DNA of 64,000 nt from Mycteria americana (lineage: Eukaryota > Chordata > Aves > Ciconiiformes > Ciconiidae), in assembly GCF_035582795.1 (NCBI RefSeq), contig NC_134367.1:87713062-87777061 (forward strand). The letters are read 5' to 3'. Positions 13,701-24,002 of the stretch are shown piece after piece. A program made the position numbers and the translations under genes. Position 1 is the stretch's first letter. Each line of letters begins with the position of its first letter. Under the pieces are notes generated by a model. That model was not told the origin of the DNA. It made no database searches and saw only the letters and a list, made by a program, of their open reading frames with translations.

Positions 13701-13964
13701 CTATAGTGGCTTTACTTGGATGACATTTACTTTTGTCCCATTGTGTTTGCTGTTGTCATCTATTTGCTGAGTGTCATCACTGGTGATAATAAAAATGATA
13801 GAGGAAGAGCTGAAAGTCACTTTCTTCTTTGGCCTGTCCCCTGCTTTCTGAGACATAACTATTGGTCGTATTGGTTTGTCATTCCCTGTTGCTGGTGTCT
13901 CTTTCACGGTCCTCTGGAATCTCATCAGGCGAAAGCACAGGAGTTGCAAAAGGCATCGTCGAAA
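13701..13964 (-). CDS. OPN3: OPN3 coding exon 4 (cytoplasmic tail and stop)
   Basis: Encodes residues 309-395 and a TAG stop at 13703-13701. The acceptor is TTGCAG|TTTCGA. It begins with the basic helix-8 segment FRR and CLLQLLC (possible palmitoylated C312/C318). It continues with the distinctive conserved OPN3 tail: [18 protein letters not shown], a Ser run and IIFIITSD, ending in VIQVKPL. The tail is strongly conserved with mammalian OPN3 as I recall it and is the best diagnostic for OPN3 over other opsins. A CR1 LINE begins about 40 bp beyond the stop. Confidence 0.97.
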   Translation of the reverse strand, partial: FRRCLLQLLCFRLMRFQRTVKETPATGNDKPIRPIVMSQKAGDRPKKKVTFSSSSIIFIITSDDTQQIDDNSKHNGTKVNVIQVKPL

Positions 13965-16900
13965 CTGCAAGAGAGAATAAATAGAATGAAGCTACCAATT
14001 CTTAAGCATTCACTATCATGTATGATCCAGTGAAGACAGCAGTATAGTAAATGACTCAAAATAATAGATTTCTGCATAATTCCACCTTGTTCCGAGTTAG
14101 TTTCAGTGCTGTGACAAACATGGTGGCTTTTTAGTGGGTACTTTTTTCCCTACACCAAAGAGCTGAATAAGATCACCTAGCCAGTAGAGGTCACTGAAAT
14201 GCAATTTAATATTTTATCAGCAGCAAGATCAGCAATCTACAATCTGCAAAGAACAAGAGGACTAGGCTCCAAAGTATGCTATAGGTATTGTTCCCATCTT
14301 TGAGTATTCAAAAATCACACATTTGATCTAGCAGGGGAAGAATATTCTCAGACACACTTCACAGGAGTATGCAGAGGGAAGGAACAAGGGGAGGAAGGAG
14401 ATACAAAGTGATGTTTTCTTCCTTTTAAGTAACTCAGGGGTCTGGAATTTTAACAAAAGCATTGAATGTCATAGATATAAAATGAAATTTCAAAGTTTGG
14501 TAACACAGAACTAAAGTATTCCCATTGAATATGGAAGGAACAGAAGTCTTTCAGCTAATTAGAAGCCATTTATGATACAGGGAGTCCGTTCTACTTTGTG
14601 ATTAAATAATGCGAGGTATTCAGTGAAAGCTCACATCAGTACACAGAATGACATTTCCAGTAGTAGCACTGTTTTAAATGCTCCAATTATGGTCTCCCCT
14701 TCACAAAGCAAAGCATTTTGGGGGTTAAAGGATGCACTCATTCAGTAGTTCCATGTCTGCACACATCTAAAGCTCAGACACGATCCTTTGGGGAAATTCT
14801 CTGGTTTTACAAGAAATAAGTGGGCAGCTTCCTCTTCTTTTAATAACCCATAACAAGACATGCCTGGAATGTATGAAGAGGACCAAAAAAAAAGCCACCA
14901 AAATCCACAACAACAAACGGGGAGGGGGGGAAACAACCCACTTCTTCTCTGAAAAGGGAGTAGGACATGTTTCTCAACAGCCTTCCATTTAGCTGTGTTC
15001 AGGATTATTCTGTATTATCCTGCATGGTCACTGACTTTGCTTTTCCAGCTGTAATGCAAGAAGCTCTCTTGACACACCAGTTTGGAACAAGGTTTTGTGA
15101 TAGGAAATTAATCCTACTCTGACACAGGGAAGGCAATAGGTCCTGTTGGGAAGAGGATGTAGAAAGTTACAAGATGCTAGAGAAAGGTAATCTGGTGCTA
15201 TGTGAAAACACAAGATAATGGTCATGTGGAGGCCTTGAAGATTTCAGAGATAATGTGGTAACTCTGAGTGGCATGAAAGTGAGAAGGCACAAGCATGTTA
15301 AAACAGGTCAGACAGAGGAAGGATATTATAGAGAAGAACTAGGTTTAGGATTCCTTCTGAGGGCAAATTAACCCAGAAGGAAAAATATTATCATTTTGAC
15401 CTTAATCTGGAATTAGAGGTGAGTGAGAAGCACTTCACAATGCATCTCCAATAAGCATATTCAGCTGATTTGTTCTTATCCTGGCTATGACTTTACTGGC
15501 ATTGTGCCTGGTACCAGTTTGATTTGCATCTGGGTATCAGAACCTACAAAATCTTTTTCAGGTTAAACTACTCAGTTTATAAAATTTTATATACTCACAG
15601 TATTAAAAAAAAACAAACCCACCCTGTTGAAAAATACTCTTTTTGAACATGATTGTTGTTAGCTCCCCATACCCTGGCCAGCTCTCATATCATGCAGCTG
15701 TGTAACCTTGGATCAGCCTGTTGTGAAATGAGCTATGGGGGAAGAGCTGTGAGAGGCCATGTTGGGGGCCTCCTGCCTTCACAAAGGAACAGCATTTAAA
15801 CTCACCCTTGCCCTCAGTCCGGGCCTGAGCTGCACTGCAGCCTTTGCCTGGCCAGCCACCTGGCCAATTGGACCCACTAACTTAGCTGCCTTGTCCCTAC
15901 AGACTGCTGGCTGGCAATTGCAAACCAGTGTAGGGAATCACAGAAAATTCCATCTCTATAATGAGTTAATGAAACCCCAGGGAAATCCTTCCAGCAATTT
16001 CTTTACCCTTTTTCAATTCATTTTCTTTACCCTTTATCAAGTGATTCTATTAAACTCCAGATATCTTTATACAATCTTGGTTTCAGAAGTTGACAACGTG
16101 CATGTTACACTTTCAGTTAATGTTTAGGATTATAGTGAAGCTATTTTAATGTCTAAATAAATTCACCAACACAGCTTAACTGCATTCAGCAGTTATCTTC
16201 ATAGTACTGACGATTTACAGAAAGATGTATAGTTTTCTAGTTTCCACACATTTGACATGCCACTGATAACTCCAAAACTTCCATTCTCTCTTTGCTCTGT
16301 AAAGCACTAAAATGAGCTAGTTACCACCATTAAATCAGCAGTTTACTTTTCATAATGAAGACTACAAATGCAGACAAAAATAAAAGCTTGTTTTTCTCAT
16401 AGGTAAGTATGTCTTCTTAACAGTATATAATTTATCTCCAAAAAACATTTCACTGTCATCCACATGAGATTCTGGCTTTGAATACAACGAAGCTCTGAGA
16501 AATGTTACTGGTGTAATATGTTTCCACCAAAATCACCAATTTATCAAGACTGAAATGATCCAAGACAATGTGCCCAATTTTGTAAAATGTTCACTTAAAA
16601 ACTTAATGGAAACATTTTAAGAACACAGTGTTTCACTTTCCTACTTTAAAATTAATTTTTTAGTGTTGTACACTTAGAAATTTTTAAATTCATAACAAAT
16701 TACAACTTGTTGCCACTTGACAGTAAACAAAGTTTCAGGATGCCTTTTTAAAAATTTTTTCTTCCAGGTGCAAACCGAATAAATACCTACTTTTGCTTGC
16801 AATGTTCTTTGTTTTTCATGGTTGAGCTTCTGAGAAGTAATATTATCAGGAACGTGTGTTCCTAAAACTTTTCCAGGCTTAAGCAGAACTGGAGTATGGG

Positions 16901-17481
16901 AAATTGTTTCACTCCCTGGTATTTTAACATTATTGAAACACCTTACTGACATATTTGCTTAGCAAAACCCAGTCTAAAATCCTAAACAGGCTGTCACTCA
17001 TGGTTTTTTGTGAGCATACTTATTTGAAATACTATGCTGAGTTGTTCAATTCTTGTGTTGCCATAATGGAAAAGTCAGAGGCAAGTTTTTTCTTCCTAAA
17101 AAACAGACGCTGGATATTCTGAATTTTGTCTGATGGAGTTCTGTTGTGGTAAGGGAGTGATTCAGATGAGGTTTTCTAGTTGTAATCCATTTCATGGGTA
17201 AATTGTCAGAACTAGACATTTAAATTTTGACACTTTTCCCTTCCTTTCATGTGAGTGCTCATGTGTGAATTCAGACATTTAAAATCCAATTTCTGATAGG
17301 GTAGTCCTTTAAGCACCATCAGGGATTTTAATTCTACTAGATCTTTACCATTTATCCTAGCTGTTCAAATTTAAAAAAAAAAAAATCTAGGCTTTACAGA
17401 TTAAAGTAAATCAGATCTAACCTCCACAACTGTGGCATAGGCTACTAATTATTGAAATAAGAAAATCTTTCATGTACCTAC
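13965..17481 (-). other. OPN3: OPN3 intron 3
   Basis: A 3.5-kb intron bounded by GTAGGT and TTGCAG on the minus strand. No gene is seen inside. It contains a relatively GC-rich patch at about 15660-15950 that differs from its AT-rich surroundings and could be an unrecognised old repeat. Confidence 0.9.
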
Positions 17482-17733
17482 CTTTCTACTCATGAAGATG
17501 TAGATGATTGGATTATAAGCAGTGCTTGACTTGGCAAAGAAAGATGGGATGATAGCTACTGTTGGAGTTACAAGGTTGCTATAGCCGTATGTTACCAGGA
17601 GAGAGACCACTGCATAGGGCATCCAACAAATAAGGAATGTGGAGATCATTAAGAAACACATTTTAGCCACCTTCTTTTCATATTTTAGAAGTTTGATCAC
17701 TTGAACAGTCTGGAAATCTTCCACACAGCGAAG
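17482..17733 (-). CDS. OPN3: OPN3 coding exon 3 (TM6-TM7, retinal lysine)
   Basis: Encodes residues 225-308 in whole codons. The acceptor is CTACAG|CTTCGC and the donor is AAAG|GTAGGT. It holds intracellular loop 3, with the Lys-rich KYEKK stretch at 241-245, then TM6 with CWMP at 260-263. TM7 follows with K292 in the FAKSS context, the Schiff-base lysine that binds retinaldehyde, and NPIIY at 298-302. Presence of the lysine supports a chromophore-binding protein rather than an opsin-like orphan receptor. Confidence 0.97.
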
Positions 17734-18851
17734 CTGTAGAAAAAGAGATAAAATGGTAAAGTAAAATAGTTCTGTTTTTCTTGAAATTGAATAGTTCTAA
17801 ATTTATTTATAAATAACTAATTTGCCAATTTAGTTTTAGGCACAGACACTATACACTTTATCTCATGAACCATAATTCTTCTGGAAGTTTATATCATGCT
17901 TCCCAGACTTCTACTGCTTATATTAAACGTGAAAATATGATCTGAGGAGAAATATAATAGCAAATCTACTGGAAAACAACAAATCCAGTGATATAACAAA
18001 ATATGCTGCACTTATAAGTATTTTAGAAACCACCTTGCCCTCCTCCACTGGCATAAGCAAGTTCAGTTCACATTTAGTAGTCCTTTGCCTGACTAGTTAG
18101 ACAATCCCATAGATTTGTCTCATCAGCAATCTTTCGAGAGAAGAAAATTTCATTAATAGATTTTTCTGTACTGCTCTGCCATTTACTTTGGTACCCTGAA
18201 ATTATGAAATCTCTATTTAAAGCAGAATACTAGGCAGCAGGTTCCCAGTGTCATCCGAGTGAGTCATAAAATGAAGAAAAGATGGGACACGTATGCAAGC
18301 GTTCTCCAGAACAGTTATCAGTTGTGCCAATACTGTTGACCACAAACTTGAATGGGCCCAGACTAATTACCCACAGAATATGAAACATTAACACTTTCTG
18401 ACACTAAAGATTTGAATTAAAATGCGTTGCCTTAACATGGAAAACTGGTTTAACAGGGCTTAATCTCCACTTGGAACAGTTTTACAGGGTTATCTTCTCA
18501 AGAGTTGCAAAGAGGAGAGAGGGAGTTCCTTAACCAGGAAAACTGCAGACAGTCTTCTTTTCCGCCTGTTTCAAGGAAGGATCTGATGTGCATTAGCGAG
18601 CATGAGCAGTTCCCTAACCTGCCTCCCAGTAAAACTACACAACAAATAGATCTTGGTAGCTCTAGATTGGTTCTCCTCCAACCTTACATCCTTTCTAGTG
18701 GTCCCTGATGTGGATGAACATTAAACATTCAAAAGTTTGAACAGGAAGCGAGAGTGCAAATTTAGGGTCTGATCAAAGCTTTATATATAGCATCAGCAAT
18801 TTTCTCTGAAAATATTACATTAAGAGAAGTCTTTTCTTTGAATCAACTTAC
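17734..18851 (-). other. OPN3: OPN3 intron 2
   Basis: A 1.1-kb intron with GTAAGT donor and CTACAG acceptor. I see no feature inside it apart from short chance open frames. Confidence 0.92.
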
Positions 18852-19171
18852 CATTTTTACTGCATATAGAATATGGCCATAGCAATAGGCCATGATCCCA
18901 ACAGGTGCTACTAGACAGCCAAGGAAAAAAAGGAGCACAAAGGAGGTATCATTGGGGTCTTTTGACTTCCAGTCCACTGAGCAACCTAATCCATGAATTT
19001 CCAGTGTGTATCTGTTCCAGCCCAAGAGAGGTGCTCCGGTCCAGGCTAATGAGTAAAGCCAGATGTATGTGATAGCCCGCCAAGACCAAGAGAAGTCAAT
19101 CACTTTTGCATGGACTACTCGAATATAGCGTTCATAGGCAAGAACAGTGAGAGTCATAATTGAAACAATTC
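18852..19171 (-). CDS. OPN3: OPN3 coding exon 2 (TM3 to TM5)
   Basis: Encodes residues 118-224; codon 118 (Gly) is split with exon 1. The acceptor is TTACAG|GAATTG and the donor is ATG|GTAAGT. It carries the end of TM3 with ERY at 131-133 (the D/ERY G-protein switch), TM4 at about 150-169, extracellular loop 2 with C181 (disulfide to C107), and TM5 at about 193-218. E175 lies six residues before C181, exactly where rhodopsin has E181, the alternative counterion position. Phase and length (320 nt) join perfectly to both neighbouring exons. Confidence 0.97.
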
Positions 19172-19310
19172 CTGTAAGAAAAATAAAAGAATATCAGATA
19201 AATCATTCACAAACATTGCAAATTGGATGGAAGTCCTCCTTGATAAATGTTTCCTTTGCTAGCAGGTTAACCCAAAATTAGCTAGTTCATATTATGAATC
19301 TGACACCAAT

Positions 19311-19315
19311 AAGCT
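19311..19315. repeat. Target-site duplication, left copy
   Basis: AAGCT immediately before the LTR, identical to the copy after it. Confidence 0.85.
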
Positions 19316-19918
19316 TGTGCTGGTTTTGGCAGGGATAGAGTTAATTTTCTTCATAGAAGCTAGTATGAGGTTGTGTTTTGGATTTGTGCTGGAAACAGTG
19401 TTGATAACACAGGGATGTTTTCGTTACTGCTGAGCAGGGCTTACACAGAGTCAAGGCCTTTTCTGCTCCTCACCCCACCCCACCAGCAAGGAGGCTGGGG
19501 GTGCACAAGGAGTTGGGAGGGGACACAGCTGGGACAGCTGACCCCAGCTGACCAAAGGGATATTCCACACCATAGGACATCATGCTCAGCATATAAAGCT
19601 GGGGGGAAGAAGGAGGAAAGGGGGACATTTGGAGTGATGGCGTTTGTCTTCCCAAGTAACCGTTACATGTGATGGAGCCCTGCTTTCCTGGAGATGGCTG
19701 AACACCTGCCTGCCCATGGGAAGTAGCGAATGAATTCCTTGTTTTGCTTTACTTGTGCGTGCAGCTTTTGCTTTACCTATTAAACTGTCTTCATCTCAAC
19801 CCACAAGTTTTCTCACTTTTACCCTTCCAATTCTCTCCCCCATCCCACCGGCAGGAGCGGGGGGAGTGAGTGAGCAGCTGTGTGGTGCTTAGTTGCTGGC
19901 TGGGGTTAAACCATGACA
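19316..19918 (+). mobile_element. Solo LTR of an ERVL-like endogenous retrovirus
   Basis: A 603-bp unit begins TGTGCTGG and ends CATGACA. It is flanked on both sides by AAGCT (19311-19315 and 19919-19923), a perfect 5-bp target-site duplication. No gag, pol or env remains, so it is the product of recombination between two LTRs. A TATAAA box lies at 19592-19597 and an ATTAAA polyadenylation-type hexamer at 19779-19784, so the LTR reads on the plus strand, antisense to OPN3. The 5-bp duplication and TG...CA ends fit ERVL-class elements. I recall closely similar LTRs as common in many bird genomes; the exact family name is not certain. Confidence 0.88.
19592..19597 (+). promoter_or_regulatory. 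TATA box of the solo LTR
   Basis: TATAAA in the context CAGCATATAAAGCTGG, about 187 bp upstream of the LTR polyadenylation-type hexamer. It marks the likely U3/R region. Any activity now is unknown. Confidence 0.6.
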
Positions 19919-19923
19919 AAGCT
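19919..19923. repeat. Target-site duplication, right copy
   Basis: AAGCT immediately after the LTR terminal CA. Confidence 0.85.
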
Positions 19924-20049
19924 TTTTGGGTGACACCCCACTACTCACTAACTCCTAACTCAAACAGTATCACTAACTTCAGAACTACTCAGAGTAGGGT
20001 GCTGGAAGCTGACCCATGATGTACGATGGCCAAGAAGTAGGACAACAAC

Positions 20050-20069
20050 AAAAAAAAAAAAAAAAAAAA
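20050..20069. repeat. Poly-A tract (20 A)
   Basis: An uninterrupted run of A on the plus strand in OPN3 intron 1. Confidence 0.85.
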
Positions 20070-20880
20070 GAGAGACCAAGCTAATACTTTTAACTATACT
20101 TTGTGCTGCAGGGGGGGGTTGGCAATTGTTGTGGGTTTTTTGGAGGGGATGGGGTCGGTTCTTTTAAAAAGAAAAAGCTGCTATATAAAAATGATATGAT
20201 TAGCAATAACAAAATGTGTTAGAAACCTAGGGAATTCAGAGTTGAGACTGAAGTCAAAGAAAGCCTTCAACAACTGAAAGTATAGAAATGCACCTTTAAT
20301 GTGAACAAAATGACCAGGAGAATTCCAACTTCTTTCAAGATTTCCTGTAAGACTTTGCATTCCAAAGAACAACCAGGAAAGCAGTGTTACGTTGCTGAAG
20401 GAGTCTGATGTGGAAGACATTGAGTTATATTGAGTGGCCTCTCCTATCTTGCTGCTATTATAAAAATATCATAGTCTTCATTTCAATTATTTGTGTACTC
20501 TCTTCTTTTTCTGTCCACCTCAACCCCACTACATACTTATTAACATGTTATGACAGAAATCACAGATTATTTTCAGCTCTCAGCATCACCCTATACAGAC
20601 ACTTTTATAATTTAATGAAGTCAAGGCAAAATCAAGGTAATTCTGTCTTGATTAGAATAGAAGGCTTTCTGTTTCAACAGTCTGTGAAATTTAATGATCG
20701 AAAACAAATCTGCTCATCATGCATGTGTCAGTCACCTGAAACCTGTTACAATTCAGTCATCAAGCTCATATACACAGCCTCTTAACACCAAAGGTGTATT
20801 TCACAGCAGTCTGTAAGGTTATACAAATATCTGTGTCTAAATTAGTGTACATTTTATCTAACAAGCAGCACAGGTATTTT

Positions 20881-20908
20881 GTCATGCATACACTGTCATG
20901 CATACAGT
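20881..20908. repeat. 14-bp tandem duplication
   Basis: Two adjacent 14-bp copies that begin GTCATGCATACA/CA and differ only near the end (CACT versus CAGT). Confidence 0.7.
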
Positions 20909-21659
20909 GTTTCATTTCTTCAAGTACATTCATATTTGGCATAACATGCATTTATACAGCTGTGAGAAGGTTAAACATGCAGATTTCACTGCCAAAAAGA
21001 GAGGAACCATTATATCCAGCAGAAAACTTCAAAAGATATCACTGATATCTGGTCTCACTTTGAAAAAAGGATAAGAATTTAAGGAAGACAAATTAACAAT
21101 AGCATGCTCAATAACCAGCAATATGGATTTTAGAAAGGCAACTAAGAATAACAAAATCTAGATAAATACACAGCCTCTGTGTCAAGGCATTCATCAGCAA
21201 ACCCAGCATGTTATTAACCGAGCATCTCACAGAAGGATATGCTTTAAGATCTCTGTAAAAGTTACTTGATCCTGCAAGTATTAGAGGATCCCATTTTACA
21301 GGTGATGAGTTTAGAAAGCTTTCCTGGTTAACAGGATTCCCACTCTAAAGGAAAACATGCCACATTTTTGTCACAGCTCCCTTTGAAATGAAACAATGAA
21401 CTTTTTTTTTAAATATGTACATTTTTTGCCAGTGTTATCTTTAAACCTTCATCACAAAGAAGTAGATATTGGTGGACATGCAGAAGGCAAGGCAGACTAC
21501 TTTCACAGTTAGTTTTGTATAGTTTTGTGGGTTTTCTTCTTGTATAAGTCATTGCTATACGAATTTTGTTTCTATGGCTTGAAAGAGAAATGTGACTAGC
21601 AAATGTGGACCAGAGGGCTTCCACAACACTTAAGATTTCGTTGGTTGGGGTTTTTTTGT

Positions 21660-21680
21660 TTTGGTTGGTTGGTTGGTTGG
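21660..21680. repeat. (GGTT)n microsatellite
   Basis: About five GGTT units between T runs. Confidence 0.8.
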
Positions 21681-22395
21681 TTTTTTTAAATGAAGTTGAT
21701 AGGAATTCCTTCATGCCCTTTTTCAGGACGTAACATGCTGAAAAGAGATTGAAGAATGTGGATCTAAGCAAGACTTTAGCAGGAATTAGAAAATAATTAC
21801 AGAATTATATAGGTACTATTCTACACTTATACTAGCTCAGGTAAATGCTTTATACAATCAAAGGCAGTCTACTTCCTGAACACAAGGTAAAGACAAGAAA
21901 TTCACTTTCCATTTCTCTGTGCCCAAAGACTAGGAATTACAAAATTTTACCTGATGGTTATTAAAATCATCCACAGACATGTTTATGGAGGAAATTCACA
22001 TTACTCACCTGTAGGCTCAGTTTGCTTACATAGTGCACTGAGGTTTTGTCTGTGATCAGTGGCTAGAAAGAAGGGCTCCTCAGGATGATGATTCAAAACT
22101 CCTAAATTAACCCCTTGCTTTTTGCCACTTTCCTTCTCTCCCACTAAGAAGCTCAGGGAAACCAGGTGGATAAATAAAGTACCTACAATGGTATTCAATG
22201 ACTAATGTCCCCGTGTACTCTTAATATTTCCCATCAGTTTTTATACATGAGTACTGAGTTCTGGCTATGACAAAGTAATCAAAAGCACACACACTTGGTT
22301 GAAAGTGCAGGTGTTCAGAAGCAATAATTTACTGAGTCCTTGACATTTTCAAGGAAGTCATTGGAAGTTCAATATCTCTAAAACTTTGTACTCAC

Positions 22396-22453
22396 ACATA
22401 GATTACACTTGAATACATAGATTACACATTGATTACATAGAATACACTTACAC
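22396..22453. repeat. Short tandem repeat, three copies of about 19 bp
   Basis: Three consecutive imperfect copies, each starting ACATAG and containing A/G-ATTACAC or a close variant: 22396-22414, 22415-22434 and 22435-22453. It is too short and lacks the spacer structure of a CRISPR array. Confidence 0.75.
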
Positions 22454-23961
22454 TTGAACAGTTTTAGCTCAAGCCCCTTTCAGTCTGAAACCAGTGCTCT
22501 TTAAATGGATACTTGAGTTTTCTACCCTAACTGCAAAAGGGAGCTTGGTTAGCCCATTGGACTGCATGTACTGAAACGCAAATCCCTGTTCTGTTGGTAT
22601 TCAGGAAGTGACTGGTAGCACATAGGCATGAGACAAGAAATGCAGGTCACAGCATGTTACAGTAAATTCTTCTCTGATGCAGGATCTCTACTGTAACAAG
22701 GTCATAGTTGTAAGAGCAGAGGTTGAAGTAGTTAACCATAAAAATAGAAATTTGAAGCAAAATGTCCTTGCAGGATAATACAAAATGTAGGGAATTTTGT
22801 CCAAAAAAGCCCTTTGTGCTATGGAGCCATGGCTGCCTGTGTATTTCTGGTAGATGACATGCAGAAATACCTGTAAAAACAGGAATACTGAGATCTGCCC
22901 TAGGGAGACAAGTTTGAAAATGTGTATTAGAAACAAAGTCCATAACTAGGGGGGGGAAAAAAACCTACCACATTCATTCTGATGGAGGGTGCTGTAGATA
23001 ATGCTGTTCAAGAGACATTTGGACTTTGTTGTTCTTGTTAGTTCTAAAGTGGGTGACATGACAGAGGAATTCATAAGAAAACAAAATTTCAGTGTTCAAC
23101 AGGTAGAAGCTACCTTGCAAGTGTGTTCACATCTAAGTAAACATGTTTTTAAATGGGCAGATAAGCACCTTTTAACTCTCAGGTGAGAGATTACCAATAA
23201 ATCACTTTTACTGAATGAGCTGAATTGAACTACAGACAGCATCTCTCAGCATTTGGACATTGCTGAGTGGAACAGAAATAGCCAGAGAACAACTTCTGGG
23301 TAGTGTCATCAGCATTTCAGAAGCAATTTAACTCACAGGAATCTCTTTAAGATTGCACTGCTTTTTTGCTCTCCTCTCCTTTAATGTTACAAAAAAAAGT
23401 ATGGAAAAAAAGTGTATGAAATACTACTATACTTCCATAGAATGCAAATAACTTTGTTAGAGCTGCAAATTTGATTGTCCATCTTTTTAATATAGAAATT
23501 CTACAGAGTAACTCTCATGACTTAAGCTGAAAGTCATTAGTCCATAAGAATCTAGTAGTTCTTTTTTAGAACTGTTTCCATGTACTTGATATTAATCTTT
23601 ATTAATATACTGTAAGATTTGATGCCTGTTTTCAGAAAGAAATAAAGCTTGCAAAAAGCTGTACATGATAAAACTTATTTTTACTTTACTGTGTAAAGTC
23701 TTTGTAATTTGAAGGTTAAGCTTGTGATTTCAAGGTTTCAAATGTTATTACAACAAGTTGTTTAAGCCCTCAAAATACAAGCAGCTGCACAACTCAGTTA
23801 CACCACAAACTGGGGAGCTCTTGCTTTTGATAGAAGTAACAACTAATTCTTGGCAACAGTTTTCCAGCCTGTAAAAGTTTGAACTATTTCTTTTATTCCT
23901 AACTCTAAAGTATAAGAAAATTCTCAGTAGGTAGAATCTTCAAAACTGTCAAAATGACTTA

Positions 23962-24002
23962 GGAGCTTATGTTCCACTAAAAGTCAGTGGAGCATAAGGT
24001 CC
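23962..24002. repeat. Hairpin (17-bp imperfect inverted repeat)
   Basis: Arms 23962-23978 and 23986-24002 match at 15 of 17 positions around a 7-nt loop. The arm wording (AGGAGCTTATGTTCCACT and its partner) resembles the self-complementary 'gacttaggagcc...' segment of old DNA transposons I recall from archosaurs and turtles. The transposon identity is inference. Confidence 0.6.

Noticed and set aside
19373-19672. 99-codon open frame
   Set aside because: It lies wholly inside the solo LTR, spanning its TATA box, with no retroviral protein features.
22396-22453. Possible CRISPR-like array
   Set aside because: Only three adjacent copies, no spacers, in a vertebrate intron. It is a small tandem repeat.
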